DNA of 10,837 nucleotides from Pseudomonadota bacterium (GCA_021823635.1 JAKANT010000020.1:1-10837); one strand, 5' to 3'. Counted from the first letter of the stretch, positions 1 through 7,538 are shown. Numbers and translations are program-made. Notes: generated from the sequence alone by a model not told the origin.

Positions 1-1674
1 ATGGAGCGCGCCGGTGTGCCGCTGGTGCCCGGCTATCACGGCGCACGTCAGGAGGCGGATTTTCTGCGCCAACAGGCCGACGCGATCGGCTATCCGGTGC
101 TGATCAAGGCGAGCGCCGGCGGCGGCGGCAAAGGCATGCGCGTGGTAACGCGGCGCGAGGACTTCGCCGAGGCGCTCGCCGCCTGCCAGCGCGAAGCGGC
201 GGCCGCCTTCGGCGACGACCGCGTGCTGATCGAAAAGTACCTGGCCAAGCCGCGCCACATCGAGATCCAGGTGTTCGCCGATGCGCACGGCAACTGTGTG
301 TCGCTGTTCGAGCGCGACTGCTCGGTGCAGCGGCGTCACCAGAAGGTGGTCGAGGAAGCGCCCGCGCCCGGCATCGGCCCCGATCGGCGCAAGCAAATGG
401 GCGAGGCGGCGGTGGCGGCAGCGCGCGCGGTCGGCTATCTGGGCGCCGGCACGGTGGAGTTCATCGCCGACGCGTCCGGCACCTTCTACTTCATGGAGAT
501 GAACACGCGGCTGCAGGTCGAGCATCCGGTGACCGAGATGATCACCGGGCTCGATCTGGTGGAGTGGCAGTTGCGCGTGGCGTGCGGCGAGCCGCTGCCG
601 CTGACCCAGCAGGAGCTGACGATCTTCGGCCACGCGATCGAAGCGCGCATCTACGCGGAGAACCCGGACCGCGGCTTTCTGCCCGCCACCGGCGTGCTCA
701 AGCATTTCGCCACGCCGGCGGCGGTCGAGTTCAAGCGCAACGCAAACCAGGACGACGCGCCGCCGGCGCCGGTGCGCATCGACAGCGGCGTGCGCCAGGG
801 CGACGCGATCACGCCGCATTACGACCCGATGATCGCCAAGCTGATCGTGTGGGGCGAGAACCGCGACCAAGCGCTGGCGCGCATGCGGCAGGCGTTGGCC
901 GACACGCACATCGTCGGGCTGGCCAACAACGTCGATTTCCTCACGCGGCTGATGAACAACGCCAGCTTCGCGCGCGGTCTCGTTGACACCGGCCTGATCG
1001 AACGCGAGCGCGAGCAGCTGTTCGCGGCCGAGGAGCGGCTGCCGGCCGAGGTGCTGGCGGCCGCCTGCGCGCGCATCCTGGCCGACGACGCGGCGGCCGC
1101 GGCCGGCTGCCCCGATCCATGGGCGCAGGCGCATGGCTGGCGCCTGAACACGCTGTATCGGCGGTCGCTCTCGTTTCGCTCCGAGCGCGGCACGCACGAC
1201 GTGGAGGTCGAGTATTCGCGCGCCGGCGCCGACACCTACGTGCTGCACTACGCGACGCTCGCGCTGCCATTCGCCGTCACCGCCGCCGCCGGCACGCGGC
1301 TGACGATGCGGCTGGCGGATCGCGCGCTCGCCGCCGACGTCGTGCGCGACGGCGACGATCTGCACGTGTTCACGCGCGGCCGCCATCGCGTGCTGACGCT
1401 GCTCGACGTGATCGCGCACGCCGGCGAAGAGGCGGCCGAATCCCGGCTCACCGCGCCGATGCCGGGCAAAGTGATCGCCGTCAACGTCAAGCGCGGCGAG
1501 CGGGTGGCGCGCGGCGCACCGCTGGTGGTGCTGGAAGCGATGAAAATGGAACACGCGATCCTCGCGCCCGCCGACGGCGTGGTCGACGAGATTCTGTACG
1601 CGGTCGGCGACCAGGTGCCGGAAGGCGCCGAACTGGTGCGCTTCGCTGCGCAGACGACGGCGCCGGCGCGCTGA
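1..1674 (+). CDS. mccA: Methylcrotonyl-CoA carboxylase biotin-containing alpha subunit (5' truncated by window)
   Basis: This is the ATP-dependent biotin carboxylase and biotin-carrier subunit that, with a carboxyltransferase beta subunit, carboxylates 3-methylcrotonyl-CoA to 3-methylglutaconyl-CoA in cytosolic leucine/isovalerate degradation. Visible in order: the ATP-grasp glycine loop SAGGGGKGMR (residues 38-47 of the visible part), the segment ERDCSVQRRHQK (104-115), the catalytic stretch MNTRLQVEHPVTE (167-179) with its Arg and Glu, the biotin-carboxylase C-terminal domain, and a biotinyl domain ending the protein with EAMKMEH, where Lys515 is the expected biotinylation site. About 110 N-terminal residues are missing compared with the usual ~670 aa, so the ATG at base 1 is internal. 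The wording GLDLVEWQLRVA is more like methylcrotonyl- than propionyl-CoA carboxylases (from memory), and an HMG-CoA lyase gene nearby supports this. Another acyl-CoA carboxylase alpha subunit is the main alternative. Confidence 0.88.
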   Translation: MERAGVPLVPGYHGARQEADFLRQQADAIGYPVLIKASAGGGGKGMRVVTRREDFAEALAACQREAAAAFGDDRVLIEKYLAKPRHIEIQVFADAHGNCVSLFERDCSVQRRHQKVVEEAPAPGIGPDRRKQMGEAAVAAARAVGYLGAGTVEFIADASGTFYFMEMNTRLQVEHPVTEMITGLDLVEWQLRVACGEPLPLTQQELTIFGHAIEARIYAENPDRGFLPATGVLKHFATPAAVEFKRNANQDDAPPAPVRIDSGVRQGDAITPHYDPMIAKLIVWGENRDQALARMRQALADTHIVGLANNVDFLTRLMNNASFARGLVDTGLIEREREQLFAAEERLPAEVLAAACARILADDAAAAAGCPDPWAQAHGWRLNTLYRRSLSFRSERGTHDVEVEYSRAGADTYVLHYATLALPFAVTAAAGTRLTMRLADRALAADVVRDGDDLHVFTRGRHRVLTLLDVIAHAGEEAAESRLTAPMPGKVIAVNVKRGERVARGAPLVVLEAMKMEHAILAPADGVVDEILYAVGDQVPEGAELVRFAAQTTAPAR

Positions 1675-1693
1675 GCCAAGCCGCCTCGTCGAC

Positions 1694-1720
1694 GGCGCGC
1701 GCTTGACAGCCGGGCGCGCC
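1694..1720. repeat. 7-bp inverted repeat flanking the iclR -35 box
   Basis: GGCGCGC at 1694-1700 and its exact complement GCGCGCC at 1714-1720 are separated by 13 bases that contain the TTGACA hexamer. As DNA it could be an operator. As RNA it would form a stem just after mccA, but no T-run follows, so a standard terminator is unlikely. Alternating G/C repeats are common in this DNA, so chance is a real possibility. Confidence 0.3.
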
Positions 1721-1732
1721 GGTACTTCTAAT
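1703..1732 (+). promoter_or_regulatory. Predicted sigma70-type promoter of the iclR-TRAP unit
   Basis: A perfect -35 hexamer TTGACA (1703-1708) is followed after 18 bases by TCTAAT (1727-1732), five of six matches to the -10 consensus. Transcription would start near 1739, giving a leader of only about 28 bases before the IclR start codon. This AT-richer patch stands out in the GC-rich surroundings. It implies that the regulator, and probably the TRAP genes behind it, are transcribed independently of mccA. Confidence 0.65.
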
Positions 1733-1734
1733 AG

Positions 1735-1763
1735 CTGAGATCTCGACCCGGCCGCTGTCTCAG
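1735..1763. promoter_or_regulatory. Inverted repeat in iclR leader, candidate operator
   Basis: CTGAGA (1735-1740) and TCTCAG (1758-1763) form a perfect 6+6 inverted repeat with a 17-base spacer. A shorter palindrome GAGATCTC (1737-1744) is nested at the left arm. It covers the expected transcription start and ends three bases before the start codon. IclR-family proteins often repress their own gene from palindromes over the promoter, so an autoregulatory operator is plausible. The same arms could also pair in RNA next to the start codon. Confidence 0.4.
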
Positions 1764-1766
1764 TAA

Positions 1767-2636
1767 ATGAAACAGGACGCAAGCGCCGACGCGGCGCCGC
1801 GCAACGCGACGCACCTGTCGCTCGAGCGCGGGCTGCGCCTGCTGGAGGCGATCGCTTTCGGCGGCGGCAGCCTCAGCCTGGCCGAGGCGGCGCGCCGCAC
1901 CGGGCTGAACCGCAGCACCGCGCATCACCTGCTGCAGACGCTGGTCGGGCTCGATTACCTGCGCCAAGACGCTCAGACGCGCGCCTACCAACTGTCGACG
2001 CGACCGTATCTGCTGACCGAGCGCACCTGGTCGCCGGAGCAGATCGCGCGCGTCGCGCAACCGCTGCTGGCCGAACTGTCGCGCCGCAGCGGCGAAGGCA
2101 GCAGCCTGGCCGTCTATCGCGACGGCGCGGTCACCATCGTCGCCAAGCAAGAGCACGACGGCCCGGTGCGCGTGGTGCAGGACATCGGCGCGCAGCGTCC
2201 TTTGCATTGCACCGCAGTGGCGAAGGCGATCCTGCCGTGGCTGCCGCCGGCGGAACTGGCCGGTTTGCTCGCTCGCCTGCGCTTCGAGCGCTACACGCGC
2301 AAGACGATCGGCACGCGCGCGGCGCTGGAGGCCGAACTGCGCCGCATCCGCAGCGCCGGCTACGCGATCGACGACGAGGAGCACCAAGAAGGCATCCGCT
2401 GTATCGCGATGCCGGTGTTCGGCCATGCCGGCCAGGTGCTCGGCTCGATGTGCGTCGTGGGCCCGAAGGCGCGTCTGACGCTGGAGAAGCTGCGCGCGCT
2501 GCGCGCGCCGCTGGCGCAGCTGTCGGCAACGCTGTCGGAACAACTCGGTTGGCGAGCGCAGCGCGCAGGCGCGACCGGTCAGGCCGCGCCCGCGCTGCGC
2601 GCCAAGGGTGGCCGCAAGCCCGTGCGAGCGGCCTGA
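1767..2636 (+). CDS. IclR-family transcriptional regulator
   Basis: This is a cytoplasmic one-component regulator of 289 aa. The N-terminal winged helix-turn-helix spans about residues 16-82, with the helix pair LSLAEAARRTGLNRSTAHHL (36-55) and a wing around DYLRQDAQTRAYQLS. The C-terminal effector domain runs from about 91 to 263 and carries family hallmarks: GAQRPLHCTAVAKAIL (141-156) and the stretch EEHQEGIRCIAMPVF (204-218). A basic tail of about 25 residues follows. The ATG at 1767 gives a normal N-terminus, although no clear Shine-Dalgarno precedes it. It lies 21 bases upstream of the TRAP binding-protein gene on the same strand, so the likely role is sensing the transported substrate or a product and controlling the importer. 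Effector and sign of control cannot be read from the sequence. Confidence 0.93.
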   Translation: MKQDASADAAPRNATHLSLERGLRLLEAIAFGGGSLSLAEAARRTGLNRSTAHHLLQTLVGLDYLRQDAQTRAYQLSTRPYLLTERTWSPEQIARVAQPLLAELSRRSGEGSSLAVYRDGAVTIVAKQEHDGPVRVVQDIGAQRPLHCTAVAKAILPWLPPAELAGLLARLRFERYTRKTIGTRAALEAELRRIRSAGYAIDDEEHQEGIRCIAMPVFGHAGQVLGSMCVVGPKARLTLEKLRALRAPLAQLSATLSEQLGWRAQRAGATGQAAPALRAKGGRKPVRAA

Positions 2637-2644
2637 TACGACAC

Positions 2645-2650
2645 GAGGAG
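2645..2650 (+). promoter_or_regulatory. Ribosome binding site of the TRAP binding-protein gene
   Basis: GAGGAG lies seven bases before the ATG at 2658. It is the strongest ribosome binding site in the iclR-TRAP unit and fixes the start at the ATG that opens a complete signal peptide. It fits the high level of binding protein usually needed relative to the membrane subunits. Confidence 0.75.
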
Positions 2651-2657
2651 ACGATCG

Positions 2658-3713
2658 ATGAGGCGCGTTCTGACCTGGAGCGTGGCCGGCGCGTGCGCCG
2701 GCGCGCTTCTCTGCGCTTCCAGCGCATGGGCGCAGGGACAAGCGAAAGTGCGCTTGAACATGGCGAGCACCTTTCCGAGCAGCATGGTGCTGATCGGCGA
2801 GGCGGCAAAGAAGCTGCCGGCCAAGATCGCGCGTGCCTCCGGCGGCGAGATCGAGCTGCGCTTCCATGAGCCGGGCGCGCTGGTGCCGGCGGCCAAGGCG
2901 GTGGAGGCGGTGTCGCAGGGTTCGATCGACGCCGCCTGGGCCGGGGCCGGCTGGTTCGCCGGCGTCGACAGCGCGTTCAACATGTTCTCGTCGGTGCCGT
3001 TCGGACCCGGCATCGGCGAATACATGGCCTGGATGTATCACGGCGGCGGACTTGAGCTGGCGCGCGAGATGTTCGCCAAGCACAACGTGCACAACATTCC
3101 GTGCGCGGTGATCCCGCCGGAGGCGTCGGGCTGGTTCCGCAAGGAGATCAAGAGCGTGGCCGACCTCAAGGGCCTGAAGATGCGGTTCTTCGGGCTGGGC
3201 GCGCGCGTCATGGAGAAACTGGGCGTGGCGACGCAGCAGCTCGCGCCGGGCGAAATCCTGCAAGCGCTGCAACTCGGCACGATCGACGCCACCGAGTTTT
3301 CGCTGCCGGCGATGGACCAGCGGCTCGGCTTCCATCAGGTGGCGAAGTTCTACTACTTCCCCGGCTGGCATCAGCAAGCCACGTTCTTCGACCTGATGAT
3401 CAACAAGAAGAAGTGGGACGCCCTGCCGGAGCCGCATAAGGCCATCATCGAGCACGCCTGCGGCGATCAGATCCGCGAATCGATCGCCGAGGGCGAAGCG
3501 CTGCAGTGGCGCGCGCTCAAGGAGATGCAGGAGAAAAACGGCGTGCAGGTGCGGCGCTGGCCGGCCGAGATCCTGGCCGCCTACGAAAAGGCCTGGAACG
3601 AAGTGGTGGCGGAGGAGTCGGCGCGCAACGCCAACTTCAAGCGCGTGTGGGATTCGTACGCGCGCTTCCGCGCCGATTACGCGATCTGGCGCGACCTCGG
3701 CTACCTGAAGTGA
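2658..3713 (+). CDS. TRAP transporter periplasmic substrate-binding protein (DctP/TakP-like)
   Basis: This is the periplasmic receptor of a tripartite ATP-independent transporter, which delivers an organic acid to the membrane subunits for ion-driven uptake. It has 351 aa. A signal peptide covers residues 1-25 (basic MRR, hydrophobic core, AWA cleavage site before Gln26). Family marks are the conserved ligand-carboxylate arginine region MRFFGLG with Arg176, the segment TIDATEFSLPAMD (209-220 region) with Glu213-Phe214, and FYYFPGWHQ (231-239). These point to the branch often labelled mannitol/chloroaromatic or 2-oxoacid (TakP-like). By memory of TakP, a Trp follows the Glu and a Glu follows the PGW segment; here these are Phe214 and Gln/His, so the ligand may differ. 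It is first of three transporter genes and follows iclR by 21 bases. The family is certain, the substrate is not. Confidence 0.92.
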   Translation: MRRVLTWSVAGACAGALLCASSAWAQGQAKVRLNMASTFPSSMVLIGEAAKKLPAKIARASGGEIELRFHEPGALVPAAKAVEAVSQGSIDAAWAGAGWFAGVDSAFNMFSSVPFGPGIGEYMAWMYHGGGLELAREMFAKHNVHNIPCAVIPPEASGWFRKEIKSVADLKGLKMRFFGLGARVMEKLGVATQQLAPGEILQALQLGTIDATEFSLPAMDQRLGFHQVAKFYYFPGWHQQATFFDLMINKKKWDALPEPHKAIIEHACGDQIRESIAEGEALQWRALKEMQEKNGVQVRRWPAEILAAYEKAWNEVVAEESARNANFKRVWDSYARFRADYAIWRDLGYLK

Positions 3714-3726
3714 CGCCGCGCGCGCT

Positions 3727-4314
3727 GTGGCGACGCCGATGACGGCGGCGGCGCGCCTGCTGCGCGCCGGCGCCGTTCTGGAAACGGCGCTGGCGCGGGT
3801 GGCGGGCGCGGCTGCCTGGCTTTTCCTTGCGGCGGCGCTGGTGATCGGCTTCGATGTCGTAACGCGCAAGTTCGGCTACCAGGTGCCGGGCTTGGGCTCC
3901 ACGCGGCTGCAGGAGCTGCAATGGCACCTGCACACGGCGCTGTTCGCCGGCTGGCTCGGCTACGCGTACGTGCGCAACGCGCACGTGCGTATCGACACGC
4001 TGGCGGCGCGCGCCGGCGCCCGCACGCGCGCGTGGCTGGAACTGGCCGGCTGCCTGCTCCTCGCGCTGCCGTTCTGCGCGGTCGGGCTTTACTTCGGCAT
4101 CGATTACGCCTGGACCGCGTGGCTGCGCAACGAAGCGTCGGAGTCGATGAGCGGTCTGCCGTACCGCTTCGTGCCCAAGAGCCTGATCGCGCTCGCCTTC
4201 CTGCTGCTCGCGCTCGGCGCGGCGGCGGTGGCGCTGCGGGCGGCCGCCTTGCTGCTCGGCGCGCGCGACGACCAAGGCGGTTTTCTGCCGCGCGCCGCAC
4301 CCTCGCCCCGATGA
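3727..4314 (+). CDS. TRAP transporter small membrane subunit (DctQ family)
   Basis: This is the four-helix small integral membrane component that partners the large DctM subunit. It has 195 aa from the GTG at 3727, or 191 aa from the ATG at 3739; neither has a clear ribosome binding site, so the start is uncertain by four codons. Hydrophobic segments lie at about residues 25-44, 65-83, 100-122 and 150-176. The stretches RLQELQWHLHTALFAGWLGY and NAHVRID, and later YRFVPKSLIAL, are typical of DctQ proteins paired with mannitol/chloroaromatic-type binding proteins. It begins 13 bases after the binding-protein gene, and its stop overlaps the start of the large subunit (ATGA at 4311-4314), which indicates translational coupling. 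Confidence 0.9.
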   Translation: MATPMTAAARLLRAGAVLETALARVAGAAAWLFLAAALVIGFDVVTRKFGYQVPGLGSTRLQELQWHLHTALFAGWLGYAYVRNAHVRIDTLAARAGARTRAWLELAGCLLLALPFCAVGLYFGIDYAWTAWLRNEASESMSGLPYRFVPKSLIALAFLLLALGAAAVALRAAALLLGARDDQGGFLPRAAPSPR

Positions 4315-5699
4315 GCGCGTGGCTGGCGCAGCATCTAGCACCGCTGATGTTCGCGGCGCTGGCGCTGCTGCTTTTCAGCGGCTATCCGGTCGGGCTGGTG
4401 CTGGGCGGGCTGGCGATCCTGTTCGGCGCGCTCGGCATCGCGGTCGGCGTCTTCGAGCCGATCCACTTCGCCAACCTGATGCCGCGCATCTTCGGCGCGG
4501 TCGCGGCCAATTCGATCCTGGTCGCGATTCCGCTGTTCATCGTGATGGGCACGGTGCTGGAGAAAAGCGGGGTGGCGGGTGAGCTGCTGCGCTGTCTGCA
4601 ACTGCTGCTGCGGCGCGTGCCGGGCGGGCTGGCGCTGGCGGTGACCGCGATGGGCACGATCATGGCGGCGACGACCGGAATCGTCGGCGCCTCGGTCATC
4701 ATGCTGACGCTGATCGCGCTGCCGGCGATGCTGGAACGCGGCTACGACAAGGCCCTTGCCACCGGCACGATCGCCGCCGCCGGCACGCTCGGCATCCTGA
4801 TCCCGCCTTCGATCATGCTGGTGGTGCTGGGCGATCTGCTCTCGGTGTCGGTGGCCACGCTGTTTGCGGCCGCGCTGTTGCCGGGTCTGCTGCTCGCCGC
4901 GCTGTACCTGACCTACATTGCCCTGCTGAGCCGCGCGCGGCCTGCGCTCGCGCCGGCGCTGCCGCCCGACAGTGGGCCACGCGACGCGCGCGATCTGCTG
5001 CGGCTGATGGCGCGCGGCTTTTTGCCGCCCGCCGCGCTGGTGCTGCTGGTGCTGGGATCGATCTTCGGCGGCTGGGCCACGCCCACCGAAGCCGCGGGTG
5101 TGGGCACGCTGGGCGCGCTTGCGCTGGCGCGCGGCTGCGGACGTTTCGACCGGCGCACGCTGCGCGAGGCGCTCGCCGCGGCCGCCGCCACCAATGCGAT
5201 GGTGTTCCTGCTGTTCTTCGGCGCCACCGCCTTTTCCTTCGTGTTCCGCGCCCTGGGCGGCGACGATGTCACGCGCGATCTGGTGCGTGCGGCCGGCATC
5301 GATTCCGGCTGGGAGCTGATGCTGCTCGTACAGGCGGTGGTGTTCCTGCTCGGTTTCTTCTTCGACTGGATCGAGATCTCGCTGATCGTGCTGCCGCTGT
5401 TTGCGCCGCTGCTCAAGGAAGTGGAATTCGCGTCACATCTGGGCGCCGACGGCAGCCTGGTGTTTCTGACCTGGTTCGCGATCGTGCTCGCGGTCAACTT
5501 GCAGACCTCGTTCCTGACGCCGCCGTTCGGCTTCACGCTTTTCTGCATGCGCGGGGCGGTGCCGGCCAGCGTCACGCTGCCGCAGATCTACCGCGGCATC
5601 GTGCCATTCGTGCTGCTGCAACTGCTGGGGCTGGCGCTGACGATCGCGCTGCCGCAACTGGCGCTGTGGCTGCCGCGCCGCGCCGGCCTGCTGGAGTAA
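4311..5699 (+). CDS. TRAP transporter large membrane subunit (DctM family)
   Basis: This is the 462-aa transport-channel subunit in the inner membrane, which couples substrate uptake to an ion gradient (usually Na+). It contains about a dozen hydrophobic segments. Family signatures include ANSILVAIPLFIVMGTVLEK (67-85 region), GTIMAATTGIVGASVIML (115-132), GTIAAAGTLGILIPPSIMLV (152-171), GFFFDWIEISLIVLPLFAPL (348-367) and NLQTSFLTPPFGFTLF (396-411). The start at 4311 is chosen because its ATG overlaps the stop of the small subunit and opens the first hydrophobic helix; the frame stays open further upstream but that part only shadows DctQ. The length is slightly above the usual ~425-430 aa, consistent with the longer loop around residues 207-230. 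It is the last gene of the transporter set and ends 21 bases before a convergent gene. Confidence 0.94.
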   Translation: MSAWLAQHLAPLMFAALALLLFSGYPVGLVLGGLAILFGALGIAVGVFEPIHFANLMPRIFGAVAANSILVAIPLFIVMGTVLEKSGVAGELLRCLQLLLRRVPGGLALAVTAMGTIMAATTGIVGASVIMLTLIALPAMLERGYDKALATGTIAAAGTLGILIPPSIMLVVLGDLLSVSVATLFAAALLPGLLLAALYLTYIALLSRARPALAPALPPDSGPRDARDLLRLMARGFLPPAALVLLVLGSIFGGWATPTEAAGVGTLGALALARGCGRFDRRTLREALAAAAATNAMVFLLFFGATAFSFVFRALGGDDVTRDLVRAAGIDSGWELMLLVQAVVFLLGFFFDWIEISLIVLPLFAPLLKEVEFASHLGADGSLVFLTWFAIVLAVNLQTSFLTPPFGFTLFCMRGAVPASVTLPQIYRGIVPFVLLQLLGLALTIALPQLALWLPRRAGLLE

Positions 5700-5720
5700 G
5701 GCGCGCGCGGCGCGGGCCTT

Positions 5721-7538
5721 TCAGCGCAGGAACGTGACGCTGGCGGCAAACACCACGCCGCCGCTCAACCTGCCGGCCACCCTCACCGGCACGCCGTTGG
5801 CCAGATCGGTCTCGGCGCCGCCCACGAAACGCGCGCCGCTCGCGTCCACCCGCTGCCCCTGGACGCGGAAGTCGGCCTTGGACACGAAGTCCGTGATCGG
5901 CCCGACCAGCCAGGCGCTGGCCACATCGCGCTCGACCTCGATGCGCGTGGCCACCAGATCGCACGACGGGAACGCGCTCGCCGCGGCGCAGCGCGCATGC
6001 ACTTCGACGAACTGCCCGTTGGCGAGCGGTCCGCCCTCGATGCGCGTGGCGGCGTCGATCGCGATCGGCGTGCCGTTCAGCTTGAATCCTCCCGGCGCCA
6101 GATCCGTGATCGTCCCCGTCAGCACGATGGACAGCGGCGCGGCCAGCGGCTTGAACCTCAGTTTGGTGACGATGAAGACGGCACCGTCGAAGCTGCCGGT
6201 CACCTCGACCGATTGGCCGTCGCGCAGGTCCGCGCGCGTGCCGCCCTCGAAGGCGGCGTCGGCCGCCAGCCGCATCGGGATCCCGAGCAGCCTGAACGTG
6301 CCGGCGGCCGCGTCGTACGCCTGCACGATGCCGGTCAACCGGAACACCTGTCCCGGCGGCGGCGTCAGGAACACGATTTCCTCGGCGCGCACGCGTTCGC
6401 CCGCGATGTGCCCCTTGACCAGCACGAAGGCGCCGTCTTTCAGGTCGGCCGCCGTGCCGTTGCGCAATTGCGCACTGCTCGCGTCCACCGGCGTGCCGCG
6501 CACCCTGAAACTGGCGGCCGAAACGAAATCGGTCACCTGGCCCAGCAGCACGATGCGGCGGCTTTCCGACGCCGGCACGATCCACACGCGCGTCGCCTTC
6601 AGCGCCGCGCCGCCGCCGGTGCCGGCGAACGTGCCTTCGACGCGCACCAGCGTCATGTTGCGGATGTCGGCGTGCGTCGGGTTGCCGGGGCCCTTGATTT
6701 CGGCCGCCGACGCATCGACCGCGATGCCGTTGACCTTGAACGTCTTGCCGTCGGCGGCGGCATCGGTCACCAGGCCGCCGATCACGATGCGGTGCCCGTC
6801 GAGCACCGGCTTCTTCACCACGCGCACCGCGCGCGCGACCAGCCTGCCGCCGCTCGGCAACTGGTCGCTGAACACGAACACCAGCACGCCGTTTTCGATC
6901 GTCGCGCCCTCCGGCTTGACGACGGCACCGGCGTAGTCGACGGTCAACGCGCCAAGCCTGAACGTCTTGGCCGCGGCGTCGTGCTGCGCGACGAGGCCGC
7001 CGGCGCGCACGCGCAGCGTGCCGTCGGCGGGCCGCAACTCGACCCGCGTGGCCACCACGTTGCCAGCGGCATCGAGCGTGCCGTGCACCTCGACCCGGTC
7101 GCCGGCCCGCAGGGCGGCGAGCCCGGAGATGCCTTCGAAGACCGTCGCGTCGGTCACGACGACGGTCTGCCCGACGGCGACGAAGCTCGACGCGGCCAGA
7201 TCGATCGCCTCGACCGGGCCGTGCACGTGCGCGCGCATCAGCACCTTGACCGCGCGGCCCTCCGCCATCTGCACCTCGACCTGCTGGCCGACTTTCAGGT
7301 CGGCGACGCTGGCCGCGGTCTCGGTACGCGGATCGAGATCGACCGCGATCTGCGCCTGCCCGATGTCGTAGGCCACGCCGTCGACCGCGAATTCCCCCAG
7401 CCCGGTCACGGTGCCCGCCGCCACCGCGGTGTCGGCCGCGGGGCGCGTCGTCGTCCTGGTGTCGCCGGCGCCGCCGCCGCAGGCGGCGAGCAGCGCGGCC
7501 GTCAACGCGGCCGCCAACGAGCGCAGTGAGTCGCGCAT
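5721..7538 (-). CDS. Lipoprotein of eight tandem DUF5666-like repeats
   Basis: This is a 605-aa exported protein of unknown function. The N-terminus is a lipoprotein signal peptide: hydrophobic stretch 8-19 and lipobox LAAC with Cys20, followed by glycines (GGGAG), so it should be lipid-anchored and face the periplasm or cell exterior. From residue 38 to the end the protein is eight repeats of about 63-79 aa. Each reads as a beta-rich unit: a G-x-(V/I)-T-D opening, a short F-x-(V/L)-x-G-x-x-V strand pair, a D(L/I)-x-x-G-x-x-V-x-V-x-G turn, then a strand with a (T/V)-R-(V/I) type ending. This pattern matches what I recall of DUF5666. The ATG at 7538 has a strong AGGGAGGGAG ribosome site. It is convergent with the TRAP genes and divergent from mvaB, so probably a separate unit. 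Confidence 0.88.
   Translation of the reverse strand: MRDSLRSLAAALTAALLAACGGGAGDTRTTTRPAADTAVAAGTVTGLGEFAVDGVAYDIGQAQIAVDLDPRTETAASVADLKVGQQVEVQMAEGRAVKVLMRAHVHGPVEAIDLAASSFVAVGQTVVVTDATVFEGISGLAALRAGDRVEVHGTLDAAGNVVATRVELRPADGTLRVRAGGLVAQHDAAAKTFRLGALTVDYAGAVVKPEGATIENGVLVFVFSDQLPSGGRLVARAVRVVKKPVLDGHRIVIGGLVTDAAADGKTFKVNGIAVDASAAEIKGPGNPTHADIRNMTLVRVEGTFAGTGGGAALKATRVWIVPASESRRIVLLGQVTDFVSAASFRVRGTPVDASSAQLRNGTAADLKDGAFVLVKGHIAGERVRAEEIVFLTPPPGQVFRLTGIVQAYDAAAGTFRLLGIPMRLAADAAFEGGTRADLRDGQSVEVTGSFDGAVFIVTKLRFKPLAAPLSIVLTGTITDLAPGGFKLNGTPIAIDAATRIEGGPLANGQFVEVHARCAAASAFPSCDLVATRIEVERDVASAWLVGPITDFVSKADFRVQGQRVDASGARFVGGAETDLANGVPVRVAGRLSGGVVFAASVTFLR
5724..7427 (-). repeat. Eight tandem protein-coding repeats (DUF5666-like)
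   Basis: Approximate repeat limits in the protein are 38-106, 107-175, 176-250, 251-329, 330-399, 400-470, 471-542 and 543-605. Shared positions include openings such as GGLVTD, GQVTDF, GTITDL and GPITDF; middles such as FKVNGIAVDAS, FRVRGTPVDAS, FKLNGTPIAID and FRVQGQRVDAS; and a turn such as DLKDGAFVLVKG, DLRDGQSVEVTG and DLANGVPVRVAG. Repeats 4, 5, 7 and 8 are most alike; 1 to 3 are more divergent. Repeat 7 alone holds two cysteines (517 and 526). Limits are by eye and could shift by a few residues. Confidence 0.8.

Noticed and set aside
1728..3869. Long open frame of 713 codons on the minus strand opposite iclR and the TRAP binding-protein gene
   Set aside because: It is antisense to two confidently identified genes, rich in Arg, Ala, His and Gln with no recognisable domain, and is explained by the extreme GC bias that removes stop codons from opposite frames.
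3921..4310. Upstream extension of the TRAP large subunit by 130 codons
   Set aside because: This part lies wholly inside the small-subunit gene and reads as Arg/Ala-rich noise. The ATG at 4311 with its ATGA overlap begins the first membrane helix.
5700..5720. Possible bidirectional terminator between the TRAP large subunit and the lipoprotein gene
   Set aside because: The 21-base gap is GC-rich but gives no clean stem followed by a T-run in either direction.
5734..7529. Plus-strand open frames of 400 and 510 codons opposite the repeat lipoprotein
   Set aside because: They are low-complexity shadows of the repeat gene. Their apparent internal repetition only mirrors the repeats on the other strand.
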